Positions 1 to 7,802 of a DNA stretch of 64,000 nt are shown piece by piece (position 1 is the stretch's first letter; each line of letters starts with the position of its first letter). The stretch spans positions 1 to 64,000 of the forward strand of contig NZ_JAATHJ010000018.1 of assembly GCF_012034335.1 (NCBI RefSeq), given 5' to 3'. The stretch is from Alkalicoccus luteus (GTDB lineage: Bacteria > Bacillota > Bacilli > Bacillales > Salisediminibacteriaceae). The position numbers and the translations under genes are program-made. The notes beneath the pieces are model-generated. The model was not told the origin of the DNA, searched no databases, and was given only the letters and a program-made list of their open reading frames with translations.

Positions 1-272
1 TTGGCATCCCTATTCAACATCGAAACGTCGCATAGGGAAGGTTCATATGTGTGGAAGCCGATCGTGCATTCATAACCAGGCACTTGAAACGCACTGCCAG
101 CTGCCGACATCGAAGGAACTCGACTCCAGGAGGATCAGAACGTGGCGAAGATCCAGCGCTTCCGACAGCAGGAGGAAGCGGTTAGCTGAGCCCGTTCCCT
201 CCGGAAAGCGAGTGTCCGCAGATACAGGCAGATGCAAGGTTATTTACCTGAAATGACGTTATCAACATTCTG
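1..272 (+). mobile_element. Terminator-associated dispersed element, copy E1 (cut by window start)
   Basis: This is the distal half of the dispersed element family and is truncated by the window edge. It shares with the 59.0 kb, 11.1 kb, 1.5 kb and 16.2 kb copies the stretch that runs from the GAAACGTCGCATAGGGAAGG-like segment to the GAGTGTCCGCAGATACAGGC segment. It ends in ...CAACATTCTG at 272, whose complement CAGAATGTTGATAA matches the family terminal repeat. The next base starts a terminator stem, as in most complete copies. Small open frames inside it are not conserved between copies and are not called as genes. Confidence 0.85.
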
Positions 273-308
273 AAAAGCGGATCCCGATGAGACGGGATCC
301 GCTTTTTT
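273..308 (+). terminator. Intrinsic terminator abutting E1
   Basis: An 11-bp stem (AGCGGATCCCG/CGGGATCCGCT) with a short loop is followed by TTTTTT. It begins directly at the end of E1. From the behaviour of copies E2, E3 and E8, a second copy of this stem is expected to lie left of the window, on the other side of the element. From 309 to about 515 I see no gene. Confidence 0.85.
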
Positions 309-515
309 CTGTCTGTAAACAGAAAAACAGACGAAAGGGATGTGTGTGGGTCCACCTTCGTCTACTTTCCTGTCTTAGTATGTTGCGTGTGTTCCCTAGT
401 TTACTAGATACTACCGGCATTTCGCAAGCGATTCCGGCACCGTTCACAGTATGTTCACAAACAAATGTTCCACACGATGTCAAAGGCTTGCTTACCCGCG
501 TCGCACATGAAATAG

Positions 516-546
516 CTGCCCCGGAAATCAATCCCGGAGCAGCCTG
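516..546 (-). terminator. Possible weak terminator of ywhD
   Basis: On the minus strand, downstream of the ywhD stop, GCTGCTCCGG pairs with CCGGGGCAGC around a short loop. It is followed by TATTTC rather than a clean U-run, so termination would be weak. Confidence 0.4.
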
Positions 547-552
547 ACTTCG

Positions 553-1086
553 TTACGTGTGGAGCCCGTCCTTCAGTTCATCAGATGATGCTTCCCAGAA
601 ATCCTTGTTGAATTCAATTAGGAAATCACGCAGTACGATCTTGGATGCGTCGTCCATCTGTTCAACGGCGATTTTTCCTTTTAAGGATTTATCCATGTTA
701 TTGACGTGCTCGGGCATGCTCTTATAGCCGCGTCGAATGGAGCGGTCCACGATCATTTCACAGGCGCCGACACCCGTATAGGCCGGCTTGCCGTCAAGAT
801 GCTCCACCGTCACCCAGACGAGCCAGTACAGCTTGCCGTTTGGCACTTCCGTTTTATCTTTTAAAAACTTAATCCGCTTCTCTACTTCACTGCGAGCGTG
901 CAGCGCTCCCATATCGATAAAGGCTTTTCCTTCTGCAGGATCGATGAAAACCGGCGTCATGTTATTCAGGTTGATCGTTCCAACTCCGTAACCGCCGTGT
1001 CCGTCTGTTGAGTCATTCGATAAAATATTAAAGTTGCCGCTCATTTTTTTGATTTTCTCATTTTTCTTACGGTCTGCTTCATTCAT
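553..1086 (-). CDS. ywhD: YwhD family protein
   Basis: This 177-residue protein matches the YwhD family of Bacillaceae in length and in recognisable stretches: a central GKLYWLVWVTVEH segment and the GVGACEMIVDRSIRRGYKS region. The family has no established biochemical function that I know of. There is no signal peptide or membrane segment, so it is probably cytosolic. The ATG at 1086 has a good AGGAGG about 8 nt upstream. It is divergent from ywhB, its partner in the B. subtilis ywh cluster, across about 145 bp that should hold both promoters. Assignment to the family is firm; the role is unknown. Confidence 0.85.
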   Translation of the reverse strand: MNEADRKKNEKIKKMSGNFNILSNDSTDGHGGYGVGTINLNNMTPVFIDPAEGKAFIDMGALHARSEVEKRIKFLKDKTEVPNGKLYWLVWVTVEHLDGKPAYTGVGACEMIVDRSIRRGYKSMPEHVNNMDKSLKGKIAVEQMDDASKIVLRDFLIEFNKDFWEASSDELKDGLHT

Positions 1087-1231
1087 GTAAGGCGCCTCCT
1101 TTTATTCCACGTGTGTCTCGTTTCAGTTTATCACATCCGGTCGATTTCCTGAAAACTTTGATGATGTGATTTCCTCTGGGCTTTGCCGTATACTTACAGG
1201 GGAACGCACATTTATTAAAGGAGGAATTCTG

Positions 1232-1420
1232 ATGCCGATTGTAACCGTACAGCTGCTCGAAGGACGCACAGATGATCAGAAAAAGGCACTCGTTGAAAAG
1301 GTGACAGAAGCTGTCACAAGCACGACCCAGGCTCCGCCTGAGCGGGTCACCGTTGTCATTGAAGAGATGAATCCGGCCAACTACGGCCAGGGCGGTCAGC
1401 GAGCGAGCGATAACGTGTAA
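1232..1420 (+). CDS. ywhB: 4-oxalocrotonate tautomerase family protein YwhB
   Basis: This 62-residue protein begins MPIVTVQLLEGRTDDQKKAL, the signature of the 4-oxalocrotonate tautomerase family. In that family the initiator Met is removed and Pro-1 acts as the catalytic base. Length and sequence fit B. subtilis YwhB, a small oligomeric 2-hydroxymuconate-type tautomerase whose natural substrate is uncertain. I chose the ATG at 1232 because AAAGGAGG lies at 1217-1224; an in-frame upstream ATG at 1166 has no such site. Its terminator downstream has been split and duplicated by element E2. Confidence 0.9.
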   Translation: MPIVTVQLLEGRTDDQKKALVEKVTEAVTSTTQAPPERVTVVIEEMNPANYGQGGQRASDNV

Positions 1421-1434
1421 CGAACAGGCAAGCA

Positions 1435-1466
1435 AAGCCGGCCTCGGAGTGAATCCGGGCCGGCTC
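1435..1466 (+). repeat. Left copy of 32-bp terminator-stem duplication flanking E2
   Basis: This is identical to 1990-2021. It contains the complete hairpin of the ywhB terminator (GCCGGCC...GGGCCGGC) but is followed by element sequence CAGATTG instead of a T-run. It therefore looks like a target duplication that kept the stem and lost the U-tract. Confidence 0.9.
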
Positions 1467-1989
1467 CAGATTGTTGATAAAGTCATTTTCGGTGAATAAC
1501 GTTGCATCTGCCTGTATCTGCGGACACTCGCTTTCCGGAGGGAACGGGCTCAGCTAACCGCTTCCTTCTGCTGTCGGAAGCGCTGGATCTTCGCCTCGTT
1601 CTGATCCTCCAGGAGTCGAGGTCCTCCGATGTCGGCAGCTGGCAGTGCGTTTCACGTACCTGGTTAGGTCCGCACGATCGGCTTCCATACAGATAGAACC
1701 TTCCCGATGAGACGTTTCAATGTTGAATAGAGGGGTCCGTACTTCCTAGAAATCATGATAAACGTAAAAAAGCAGTCGCGTCTGTTGTGACGTTATTCTC
1801 CAACAAGGAGAGCCGTTTTCCCGATGTGTCCGGCGGAGACGCCAGTGGAAGCCGCGCAGTCTGAAGATCCTTTCTCAGGGGTCACCCTGAGAAATAGCTG
1901 AAGGCCAGCCCACGGCAGGCTCGGTAAGCAGAGGGGAAATACAACCAAACGAATAAACATGTAAGTTGAAAGACTTTTTCAACAGCCTG
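1467..1989 (-). mobile_element. Terminator-associated dispersed element, copy E2 (complete)
   Basis: This 523-bp non-coding element has imperfect terminal inverted repeats: the left end reads CAGATTGTTGATAAAGTC and the complement of the right end reads CAGGCTGTTGAAAAAGTC (15 of 18 identical). It is flanked by an exact 32-bp direct repeat. Internally it has two conserved halves, one around the segment GAGTGTCCGCAGATACAGGC (in complement here) and one around ACATGTTTATTCGTTTGG (in complement). They are separated by a short hairpin with a T-run. The 64-codon frame over its left half recurs in three other copies but without a ribosome site, and I treat it as non-coding. No transposase is present, so it must be mobilised in trans if it moves. 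Confidence 0.88.
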
Positions 1990-2027
1990 AAGCCGGCCTC
2001 GGAGTGAATCCGGGCCGGCTCTTTTTT
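1990..2027 (+). terminator. ywhB terminator, right copy with U-tract (E2 target duplication)
   Basis: This second, identical copy of the 32-bp stem is followed by CTTTTTTA. It is the functional half of the original ywhB terminator. The T-run also overlaps the stop codon of the convergent ywgA gene at 2026-2028. Confidence 0.9.
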
Positions 2028-2532
2028 AGGTGGAACGCTGCTTCAGTTTCTCAATAAACGTGTACGCTTCCTCAATGTCCGCTGCCTGGTAATTCTGGCG
2101 CGCTTTCAGCCGGTGAATCTTCTCCTCCACCTGCTGACGCGGAAGCTCATCGAAATAAAGCACCGTCGAGACGAGTTCAAGAAATTTTGACGAGCAGTCG
2201 TTCAGCTCCTGCATCAGCTGCGAATCGATCGGTTCCTCTTCCTCCAGCACGGCCTGCAGAAACGATTCTCCTTTGTCCGACAGGCTGTATCGGTACTGAT
2301 AGTAGCCGCTGATCTTCTCCCTGACTTCCTCCACGAACGATGCATTGCACATTTCTTCTACCTGCAGCGTGAGCTCCTCGGAATAAGGTCCATACATATG
2401 GAACTGGAATTTTTCACGAAACGGCTGCTTCATCCGCTTGGCGATGTACACCATCTTCTGAAGCTTTTTCCTGCCTGCGATGCCGCCTGTGTTTTTCAGC
2501 ATGGCAAGCAGCTTGGCATGTTCAAGCAGCAC
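2026..2532 (-). CDS. ywgA: YwgA family protein
   Basis: This 168-residue protein matches B. subtilis YwgA in length and sequence (N-terminal KLLAMLKNTGGIAGRKKLQK; central FHMYGPYSEEL). The family is uncharacterised. The N-terminal part resembles winged-helix-like segments in related phage and antitoxin-associated proteins, so a DNA-binding role is possible but unproved. It starts with GTG at 2532, served by GGGGGG at 2539-2544. It begins 3 nt after the ywfO stop, so the two are almost certainly cotranscribed and translationally coupled. Confidence 0.8.
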   Translation of the reverse strand: MLLEHAKLLAMLKNTGGIAGRKKLQKMVYIAKRMKQPFREKFQFHMYGPYSEELTLQVEEMCNASFVEEVREKISGYYQYRYSLSDKGESFLQAVLEEEEPIDSQLMQELNDCSSKFLELVSTVLYFDELPRQQVEEKIHRLKARQNYQAADIEEAYTFIEKLKQRST

Positions 2533-2534
2533 AA

Positions 2535-3839
2535 TTATCCCCCCTGTTGATGCAGCAGCTCTAATATCCGCTGCTTCTCTTCTTTGTATTCACGCTGGTC
2601 CGCTAATAGATCGTATGGAAAATAAAGCTTATGGTCGGTTCGCTTTTTGCCGGAGATCGCTTCGACGATGTCCGACTCCTGCGACAGCTCCCTTAGAGAG
2701 CCGTCCGGCATGAGCAGATTTATCGGCATACGCTCGTCTTTTTCTCCAGGCCGGTAGAAATCATACGGAAGATCCGATGACGAGTCAATCACCAGATAAT
2801 AGTCCGGGTCGAGTCCGATTTCATTGTAAAGCCGCTTCAGCTCAGGCCAGATTTTCAGCTGCTCGCTCGGGTCGCACTCGACGTATTTAAACAAATGCCG
2901 GTCGATAAAGCGACCGCATAAATCGCGTAAAATAGCGTCTTTTTCCTGAATCCATTCCTGAAAATAATACATGATGATTGATTCATCCAAGCGGATATAC
3001 TCCTCCAGGGTCATTGTCGACTGAAAGAGCGAACGAAAGTGATACGGATCGAGCCGGAAGGCGTATCCATCGGCGAGCAATGCTTTGGCCCGGTTTAAGA
3101 TTTTGCTTAAAATCACTTCGGCACTCCGCGTGACCGGGTGAAAGTACACTTGCCAGTACATTTGATAGCGGCTTAAAATGTAATCCTCCACCGCGTGCAT
3201 GCCGCTGTGCTTAAACACCGCCTGGTCTTCTCCCGGACGCATGACGCGCAGCAGCCGCTCCATGTCGAACTGGCCGTAGCTGACGCCCGTATAAAACGCA
3301 TCCCGAAGCAGGTAGTCCATCCGATCGGCGTCAATCTGACTGGAAATAAGGCTGACAATCAGCTTATTGTCATACGTTTTCGCGATTACGTCCGCCACCT
3401 TCTTCGGAAAGGCATCTCCCATCGTGAGGAGCACGCGGTTGATCTCCGTATCACCGAGGATGATTCGCCTCGTCCATTCTTCGTGATCGGTCTCAAACAC
3501 TTTCTCAAAGGAATGAGAGAAGGGTCCGTGTCCGACATCGTGCAGCAGTGCCGCAGAGAGGCAGACGAGCCGCTCTTCTTCCTCCCACGTCATTTTCTTT
3601 TCCAGATTTTCTACCATGCGGCGCATGATCTCATAGACGCCGAGCGAATGGTTGAACCGAGTGTGCTCGGCACCGTGAAACGTGACATAGGTCGTTCCAA
3701 GCTGCCGGATCCGCCGCAGCCGCTGAAACTCCCGCGTTCCGATCAGTTTCCAAATCAGTTCGTCACGGACATGTATGTATCGGTGTACCGGATCTTTAAA
3801 TACTTTTTCTTCTGTCAGCTGACCGTCATCGTACTCCAT
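2535..3839 (-). CDS. ywfO: HD-domain phosphohydrolase YwfO
   Basis: This is a metal-dependent HD-superfamily phosphohydrolase of about 434 residues, the size of B. subtilis YwfO. The metal-binding HD signature is visible as ALLHDVGHGPFSHSFEKV, preceded by the family motif FQRLRRIRQLGTTYVTFHGA and followed by SSQIDADRMDYLLRDAFYTG. The related SAMHD1/dGTPase branch acts on nucleotides; the exact substrate here is not known. The ATG at 3839 is preferred to an upstream in-frame start at 3956 because GGGAGGAT lies just upstream. It leads a two-gene unit with ywgA and is divergent from lipL. Confidence 0.85.
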   Translation of the reverse strand: MEYDDGQLTEEKVFKDPVHRYIHVRDELIWKLIGTREFQRLRRIRQLGTTYVTFHGAEHTRFNHSLGVYEIMRRMVENLEKKMTWEEEERLVCLSAALLHDVGHGPFSHSFEKVFETDHEEWTRRIILGDTEINRVLLTMGDAFPKKVADVIAKTYDNKLIVSLISSQIDADRMDYLLRDAFYTGVSYGQFDMERLLRVMRPGEDQAVFKHSGMHAVEDYILSRYQMYWQVYFHPVTRSAEVILSKILNRAKALLADGYAFRLDPYHFRSLFQSTMTLEEYIRLDESIIMYYFQEWIQEKDAILRDLCGRFIDRHLFKYVECDPSEQLKIWPELKRLYNEIGLDPDYYLVIDSSSDLPYDFYRPGEKDERMPINLLMPDGSLRELSQESDIVEAISGKKRTDHKLYFPYDLLADQREYKEEKQRILELLHQQGG

Positions 3840-3960
3840 GCTGTATCCTCCCTGACTCCAATTTCCCCTTGCTGCTTTATTCCCTGGAACCCCTTTTGTT
3901 AGACATGTTATATTGTATCGTTCCCCGCCTGTCCCGACAATGAGTTTTTCACACATCCTA

Positions 3961-3969
3961 TGGTATAAT
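3961..3969 (+). promoter_or_regulatory. Extended -10 promoter element for lipL
   Basis: TGGTATAAT is a perfect extended -10 (TG-N-TATAAT), 35 bp before the lipL start. No convincing -35 hexamer is visible, which extended -10 promoters tolerate. Confidence 0.6.
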
Positions 3970-4004
3970 GAGCGGCGGAAACTGATGAGAGAGGACGAAT
4001 CACG

Positions 4005-4829
4005 TTGACTGATACAGAATCGATTTTAACGAGGTCATGGCAGCTCGTCGACGAATCCGTCACCGGGCTCAAGCTCGATCCGATCCACTCCTTTGCGATG
4101 GATGATACGCTTTGCGAAGCGGCTTCAAGCCGCGAAAACAGCGGCTTTGTACGAACATGGGTGCACGACCGCACGATCGTACTCGGCATTCAGGACAGCC
4201 GCCTTCCTTCTATTGAAAAGGGAATTGCCCAGCTGATGGACGAAGGCTACCACGTCATCGTCCGAAATTCAGGCGGACTGGCAGTGGTGCTGGACGCTGG
4301 CATTTACAATATTTCACTCATCCTTCCCGAAGAGCGCGGACTTACGATCGACCGCGGCTATGAGACGATGGTCGCGCTGACGAGGCGTCTCTTTCCGGAA
4401 CTCGGGACACGTATTGCCGATGGGGAAATTCCCGCCTCCTACTGCCCGGGCCGGTTTGATCTGAGCGTAGACGGCCGGAAATTCGCGGGAATCTCCCAGC
4501 GCCGCATCCGCGGCGGCATCGCGGTGCAAATTTATCTCGCCGTAAGTGGAAGCGGTGCGGAGAGAGCGAGTGTCATCCGCCGCTTTTACGATACCGCTGC
4601 CCGTGGCGGCGATGTCCGCTACAGCTATCCGTCAATCCGGCCGCAAGACATGGCATCGCTAGCCGAACTCATGGAGAAACCGCTGACTAATGAGGACGTA
4701 ACCAGGCGGCTTCACGACACACTCGGACGCGGCCGGCTCCCGGAGTTCGAATGGAGCGAGCATGAAGAAGAGCGCTACCGCTATCACCTGGAGCGGATGA
4801 AAAAACGAAACGAAAGGCTGTCCCGCTAA
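4005..4829 (+). CDS. lipL: Octanoyl-[GcvH]:protein N-octanoyltransferase LipL
   Basis: In Bacillus, LipL moves octanoyl groups from GcvH to the E2 subunits of 2-oxoacid dehydrogenases during lipoate assembly. The protein has 274 residues with the biotin/lipoyl-ligase fold motifs RNSGGLAVVLDAG (about 87-99) and ASYCPGRFDLSVDGRKFAGI. Cys147 in SYCPGRFD matches the position of the LipL catalytic cysteine, and Lys159 lies in the conserved RKFAG motif. These separate it from ATP-dependent LplA ligases. The start is TTG at 4005 with GAGAGAGGA upstream. In B. subtilis lipL neighbours pta and hemQ; here those genes lie further right, beyond an inserted glyoxylate block. Confidence 0.88.
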   Translation: MTDTESILTRSWQLVDESVTGLKLDPIHSFAMDDTLCEAASSRENSGFVRTWVHDRTIVLGIQDSRLPSIEKGIAQLMDEGYHVIVRNSGGLAVVLDAGIYNISLILPEERGLTIDRGYETMVALTRRLFPELGTRIADGEIPASYCPGRFDLSVDGRKFAGISQRRIRGGIAVQIYLAVSGSGAERASVIRRFYDTAARGGDVRYSYPSIRPQDMASLAELMEKPLTNEDVTRRLHDTLGRGRLPEFEWSEHEEERYRYHLERMKKRNERLSR

Positions 4830-4848
4830 CCGGGAACAGCCTTTTGTT
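4815..4848 (+). terminator. Terminator between lipL and atoE
   Basis: AGGCTGTCCCG pairs with CGGGAACAGCCT around a small loop and is followed by TTTTG. It overlaps the end of lipL and sits between two convergent genes. Confidence 0.75.
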
Positions 4849-4852
4849 ATCG

Positions 4853-6169
4853 TTAGAGAAAAACGAGTCCGAGTCCGATGACGGCACCGCTCAGGAACAG
4901 CACCCAGATGCAGAAGCCCATGATATCCCTTGCGCTGAGACCGGCAATGGCGAGCGCCGGGAGAGCCCAGAACGGCTGAATCATATTCGTCCATGCGTCT
5001 CCCCAGGCCACAGCCATGGCGGTCCTTGCGGGATCAACGCCGAGCGATTCCCCGGCGGAAAGCATAATCGGTGCCTGTACCGCCCACTGGCCTCCGCCGG
5101 ACGGCACGAAGAAATTCACGATCCCCGCACTTAAAAAGGCAAACAGCGGATACGTGACCTCTGTCGACAACGATACGAACCATTCAGAAAACTGGACGGC
5201 AAGCCCTGACGCAACCATCATCCCCATAATACCTGCGTAAAACGGAAACTGAATGATGATCCCTCCGGCATTCCGCACTGCCTCTGCCACGCTGGCAAGG
5301 TAATGGCTCGGCGTTCCGTGAAAAAGAATACCGAGAAACAGAAACATGAAGTTTACGATGTTCAGATTTAAATCAAATCCGGCGGTGAGCAGGTAGTAGC
5401 CGATAAACACAAGTCCCATCCCGCCGACGATCAATGAGAGCATTTTGCTGTTTTCAAGCCGCTGCGCCGGCGTCTGTTCCGACGGATCGGGCTTTTCCTC
5501 TGCTTCTTTTTCTTCGATCAGCTTCGGATCAACGTACACGGCTTCTTTTTCGTTCATCATAAACCGGTTCAGAATAGGAACCGTAATAAACAATGCGGCT
5601 ACGATCATCAGGTTAAACGGAGCGAAAATGGTTTCCCCTGTCGGAATGATGCCGACAATATCCTCTGTAAAATGACCCGGCGTGGCTACCGTCAGCGGAA
5701 TAGACGCGGCAAGTCCTCCGTGCCAGACGATAAAGCCGCTGTACGCACTGGCAATGAGCAGCCGGTAGTCCACCTTCGCAACCCGGCGAGCGAGCGCCTT
5801 GGCAAAGAGTGCGCCGATCACGAGCCCGAAGCCCCAGTTAATCCAGCTTGCAAGAAGCGCGACGAGCGTGACGACAATAATTGCCTGCCCCGGTGTATTC
5901 GCTGTCCGCGCCAGCTGATCCAGCCCCTTTTTAAACGGACGGCTGCTCGCGAGCACGTAGCCTGTAACGAGTACGAGCACCATCTGCATCGCAAACTCCA
6001 GCAGATCCCAGAAGCCCTCACCCCAGTAAACGACCATCTCTACCGGTGTGCTCGGCGTCAGCACGAGCCCCATGCCGAACACGACGAGCGTCAGGACGAG
6101 CACAAATAAGTAAGGATCCGGCAAATAGCGCTGCATCAGCCGGGTGGAAAAAGACGTAAGCATGTTCAT
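4853..6169 (-). CDS. atoE: Short-chain fatty acid transporter, AtoE family
   Basis: This is a polytopic membrane protein of 438 residues with about 11-12 hydrophobic segments. Family features are the N-terminal RYLPDPYLFVLVLTLVVFG region, GLVIGALFAKALARR, AYSGFIVWHGGLAASIPLT and the C-terminal NFFVPSGGGQWAVQAPIM. AtoE-type carriers import acetoacetate or short-chain fatty acids. A charged linker rich in Glu/Lys (about residues 215-245) is cytosolic. The ATG at 6169 follows AGGAGG by 8 nt. A cre-like site lies just upstream, which suggests CcpA control. Location beside aceA and glcB fits growth on acetate or fatty acids. Confidence 0.85.
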   Translation of the reverse strand: MNMLTSFSTRLMQRYLPDPYLFVLVLTLVVFGMGLVLTPSTPVEMVVYWGEGFWDLLEFAMQMVLVLVTGYVLASSRPFKKGLDQLARTANTPGQAIIVVTLVALLASWINWGFGLVIGALFAKALARRVAKVDYRLLIASAYSGFIVWHGGLAASIPLTVATPGHFTEDIVGIIPTGETIFAPFNLMIVAALFITVPILNRFMMNEKEAVYVDPKLIEEKEAEEKPDPSEQTPAQRLENSKMLSLIVGGMGLVFIGYYLLTAGFDLNLNIVNFMFLFLGILFHGTPSHYLASVAEAVRNAGGIIIQFPFYAGIMGMMVASGLAVQFSEWFVSLSTEVTYPLFAFLSAGIVNFFVPSGGGQWAVQAPIMLSAGESLGVDPARTAMAVAWGDAWTNMIQPFWALPALAIAGLSARDIMGFCIWVLFLSGAVIGLGLVFL

Positions 6170-6190
6170 GGTGTATTCCTCCTATGTATA

Positions 6191-6204
6191 TGATAGCGCT
6201 TACA
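6191..6204. promoter_or_regulatory. cre-like CcpA site upstream of atoE
   Basis: TGATAGCGCTTACA matches the catabolite-responsive element consensus TGWAANCGNTNWCA at 13 of 14 positions. It is nested in an inverted repeat (GCGCTTA/TAAGCGC, 6196-6213) that begins 27 bp upstream of the atoE start, a place where CcpA binding would block transcription. Confidence 0.6.
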
Positions 6205-6216
6205 AATAAGCGCAGC

Positions 6217-6242
6217 GAAAAGACCGCTGAAAAAAGCGGTCC
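6217..6242 (-). terminator. Hairpin with T-run upstream of atoE
   Basis: On the minus strand GACCGCT pairs with AGCGGTC and is followed by TTTT. It lies between aceA and atoE, so it can stop read-through from aceA, or act as an attenuator if the atoE promoter lies above it. Confidence 0.55.
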
Positions 6243-6309
6243 CTGCCTGACATATTCTCGGTCGGGGCAGCGACTCCTCTATTTTCTTTTATCATGCTGA
6301 AAAACCCCT

Positions 6310-6407
6310 CTAGCGGTTAGCTGACTCCGTTCCCTCCGGAAAGCGAGTGTCCGCATATGCAGAAAGTTGCAACGACATTCACCTAAAACCACTTTATCCA
6401 CTCTCTG
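6310..6407 (+). mobile_element. Dispersed element, copy E6 (solo right end)
   Basis: Only the terminal 100 bp of the element remain: the AGCGGTTAGCTGA...GAGTGTCCGCA block and the terminal CACTCTCTG, whose complement CAGAGAGTGGATAAAGTG matches the family inverted repeat. Again it stops exactly where the aceA terminator begins. Confidence 0.8.
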
Positions 6408-6441
6408 AAAAAAGCGGCGCCGGTCGAGCCCGGCGCCGCTT
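6408..6441 (-). terminator. aceA terminator
   Basis: A strong GC stem (AAGCGGCGCCGG/CCGGCGCCGCTT) is followed on the minus strand by TTTTTT. It is directly abutted by the solo element end E6. Confidence 0.85.
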
Positions 6442-6462
6442 CACGATTCTTTTTTATAACAC

Positions 6463-7731
6463 TTAGAACTGGGAGCTCTCTGTAGACTGGGCCAGGGCCA
6501 GCGTGGAAGAGGTTCCGCCGGAAATAACCTGGGACACCTCATCAAAGTAGCCTGTTCCTACTTCGCGCTGGTGGCGGGTTGCCGTGTAGCCGTCTTTCTC
6601 AGACGCAAACTCTGCCTGCTGCAGCTTGGAGTATGCTGCCATGCCGCGATCCTTGTAATCAAGTGCAAGCTCAAACATGCTGTGGTTCAGCGCGTGGAAG
6701 CCGGCAAGCGTAACGAACTGGAACTTGTAGCCCATCTTGCCGAGCTCACGCTGAAACTTTTCAATCGTCTCATCGTCGAGCTTCTTCTTCCAGTTAAAGG
6801 AAGGGGAGCAGTTGTAAGCGAGCTTCTTACCAGGGAATTTCGCATGAATCGCTTCTGCAAACTGTCGGGCTTCATCGAGATCCGGCTCACTTGTCTCGCA
6901 CCAGATGAGGTCAGCGTAAGGAGCGTAGGCAAGTCCTCGTGCAATTGCCTGGTCAATACCCGGGTTCGTGCGGTAGAAGCCTTCCGGCGTCCGTTCGCCA
7001 GTCAGGAATTCATGGTCAGCCGGGTCGATGTCGCTCGTAATCAGGTTCGCTGCATTCGCATCGGTACGGGCAACGATAATCGTCGGAATGTCCATCACGT
7101 CAGCTGCAAGTCGTGCAGAGATCAGGTTGCGCACCGCTACCTGTGTCGGCTGAAGCACTTTCCCGCCGAGGTGTCCGCACTTCTTTTCGGAAGAAAGCTG
7201 GTCCTCCAGGTGAACGCCGGCTGCGCCGGCTTCGATCATCTGCTTCGCCAGTTCAAATACGTTCAGCGGCCCTCCGAAGCCAGCTTCCATATCCGCCACA
7301 ATCGGGGCAAACCAGTGCGTGTCGCCTTCCCCTTCAGCCGTCTGGATCTGATCTGCGCGCTGCAGCGTCTGGTTGATTTTTTTGACGACGTTCGGCACGC
7401 TGTTAGCCGGGTAAAGACTCTGATCCGGGTACATCTGTCCGGAAAGATTGGCGTCAGCTGCAACCTGCCAGCCGCTCAAATAAATCGCCTGCAGACCAGC
7501 TTTCACCTGCTGCATTGCCTGGTTCCCGGTAAGGGCGCCGAGCGCGTTGATGTAGTCTTCTTCATCCATCAGCTTCCACAGTCGTTCCGCTCCCATTCTT
7601 GCCAGCGTATGCTCTATTTTTACCGATCCGCGAAGTTTCATGACTTCTTCCGGCGAATACGGACGCTCCACCCCTTCAAATCGCTCTGTGTTCCACTGGT
7701 TAAGTAGCTCCTCACGTGTTGTCATATCCAT
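6463..7731 (-). CDS. aceA: Isocitrate lyase
   Basis: Isocitrate lyase cleaves isocitrate to glyoxylate and succinate, the first step of the glyoxylate shunt. The 422-residue protein carries the signature KKCGHLGGK with catalytic Cys185, plus [15 protein letters not shown] and the C-terminal [20 protein letters not shown] region typical of the short bacterial form. The start is one of two close ATGs (7731 or 7725) behind GGAG at 7738-7742; the longer is reported. A perfect 14-bp palindrome and a 13-bp palindrome lie in its leader. Together with glcB it forms a complete shunt for growth on C2 units, which B. subtilis 168 lacks. Confidence 0.95.
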   Translation of the reverse strand: MDMTTREELLNQWNTERFEGVERPYSPEEVMKLRGSVKIEHTLARMGAERLWKLMDEEDYINALGALTGNQAMQQVKAGLQAIYLSGWQVAADANLSGQMYPDQSLYPANSVPNVVKKINQTLQRADQIQTAEGEGDTHWFAPIVADMEAGFGGPLNVFELAKQMIEAGAAGVHLEDQLSSEKKCGHLGGKVLQPTQVAVRNLISARLAADVMDIPTIIVARTDANAANLITSDIDPADHEFLTGERTPEGFYRTNPGIDQAIARGLAYAPYADLIWCETSEPDLDEARQFAEAIHAKFPGKKLAYNCSPSFNWKKKLDDETIEKFQRELGKMGYKFQFVTLAGFHALNHSMFELALDYKDRGMAAYSKLQQAEFASEKDGYTATRHQREVGTGYFDEVSQVISGGTSSTLALAQSTESSQF

Positions 7732-7744
7732 CCACTCTCCTTCT

Positions 7745-7787
7745 CTGTACTATACAGAATAATTTTATTTATTTTGTTATATAACAA
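7745..7787. promoter_or_regulatory. Paired palindromes upstream of aceA (candidate operators)
   Basis: Two inverted repeats lie in the aceA leader: CTGTACTATACAG at 7745-7757 and the perfect 14-mer TTGTTATATAACAA at 7774-7787. Very similar motifs recur upstream of glcB (CTGTTTTATAACAG, 10351-10364; TTATTGTATAACAA, 10381-10394). I read them as binding sites for a shared regulator of the glyoxylate shunt; the regulator itself is not recognised in the window. Confidence 0.5.
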
Positions 7788-7802
7788 CTGATCCATAAAA
7801 AA

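Noticed and set aside
262-547. Opposing small frames downstream of E1
   Set aside because: They overlap each other and a terminator, have no good start sites and match nothing I know.
1502-1696. 64-codon frame repeated at 16178, 54215 and 58814
   Set aside because: The frame recurs only because the element is repeated. It lacks a ribosome site, and substitutions between copies do not look synonymous.
1467-1989. Group IIC intron fragment, since these insert after terminators
   Set aside because: No reverse transcriptase and no domain V pattern were seen. Group IIC introns do not give flanking duplications or terminal inverted repeats.
6183-6300. Riboswitch or T-box in the atoE leader
   Set aside because: A GAGGAGTCGC stretch and a GGGACCGC motif looked suggestive. 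The conserved cores of lysine, SAM and T-box leaders are missing, and a simple hairpin plus cre site explains the region better.
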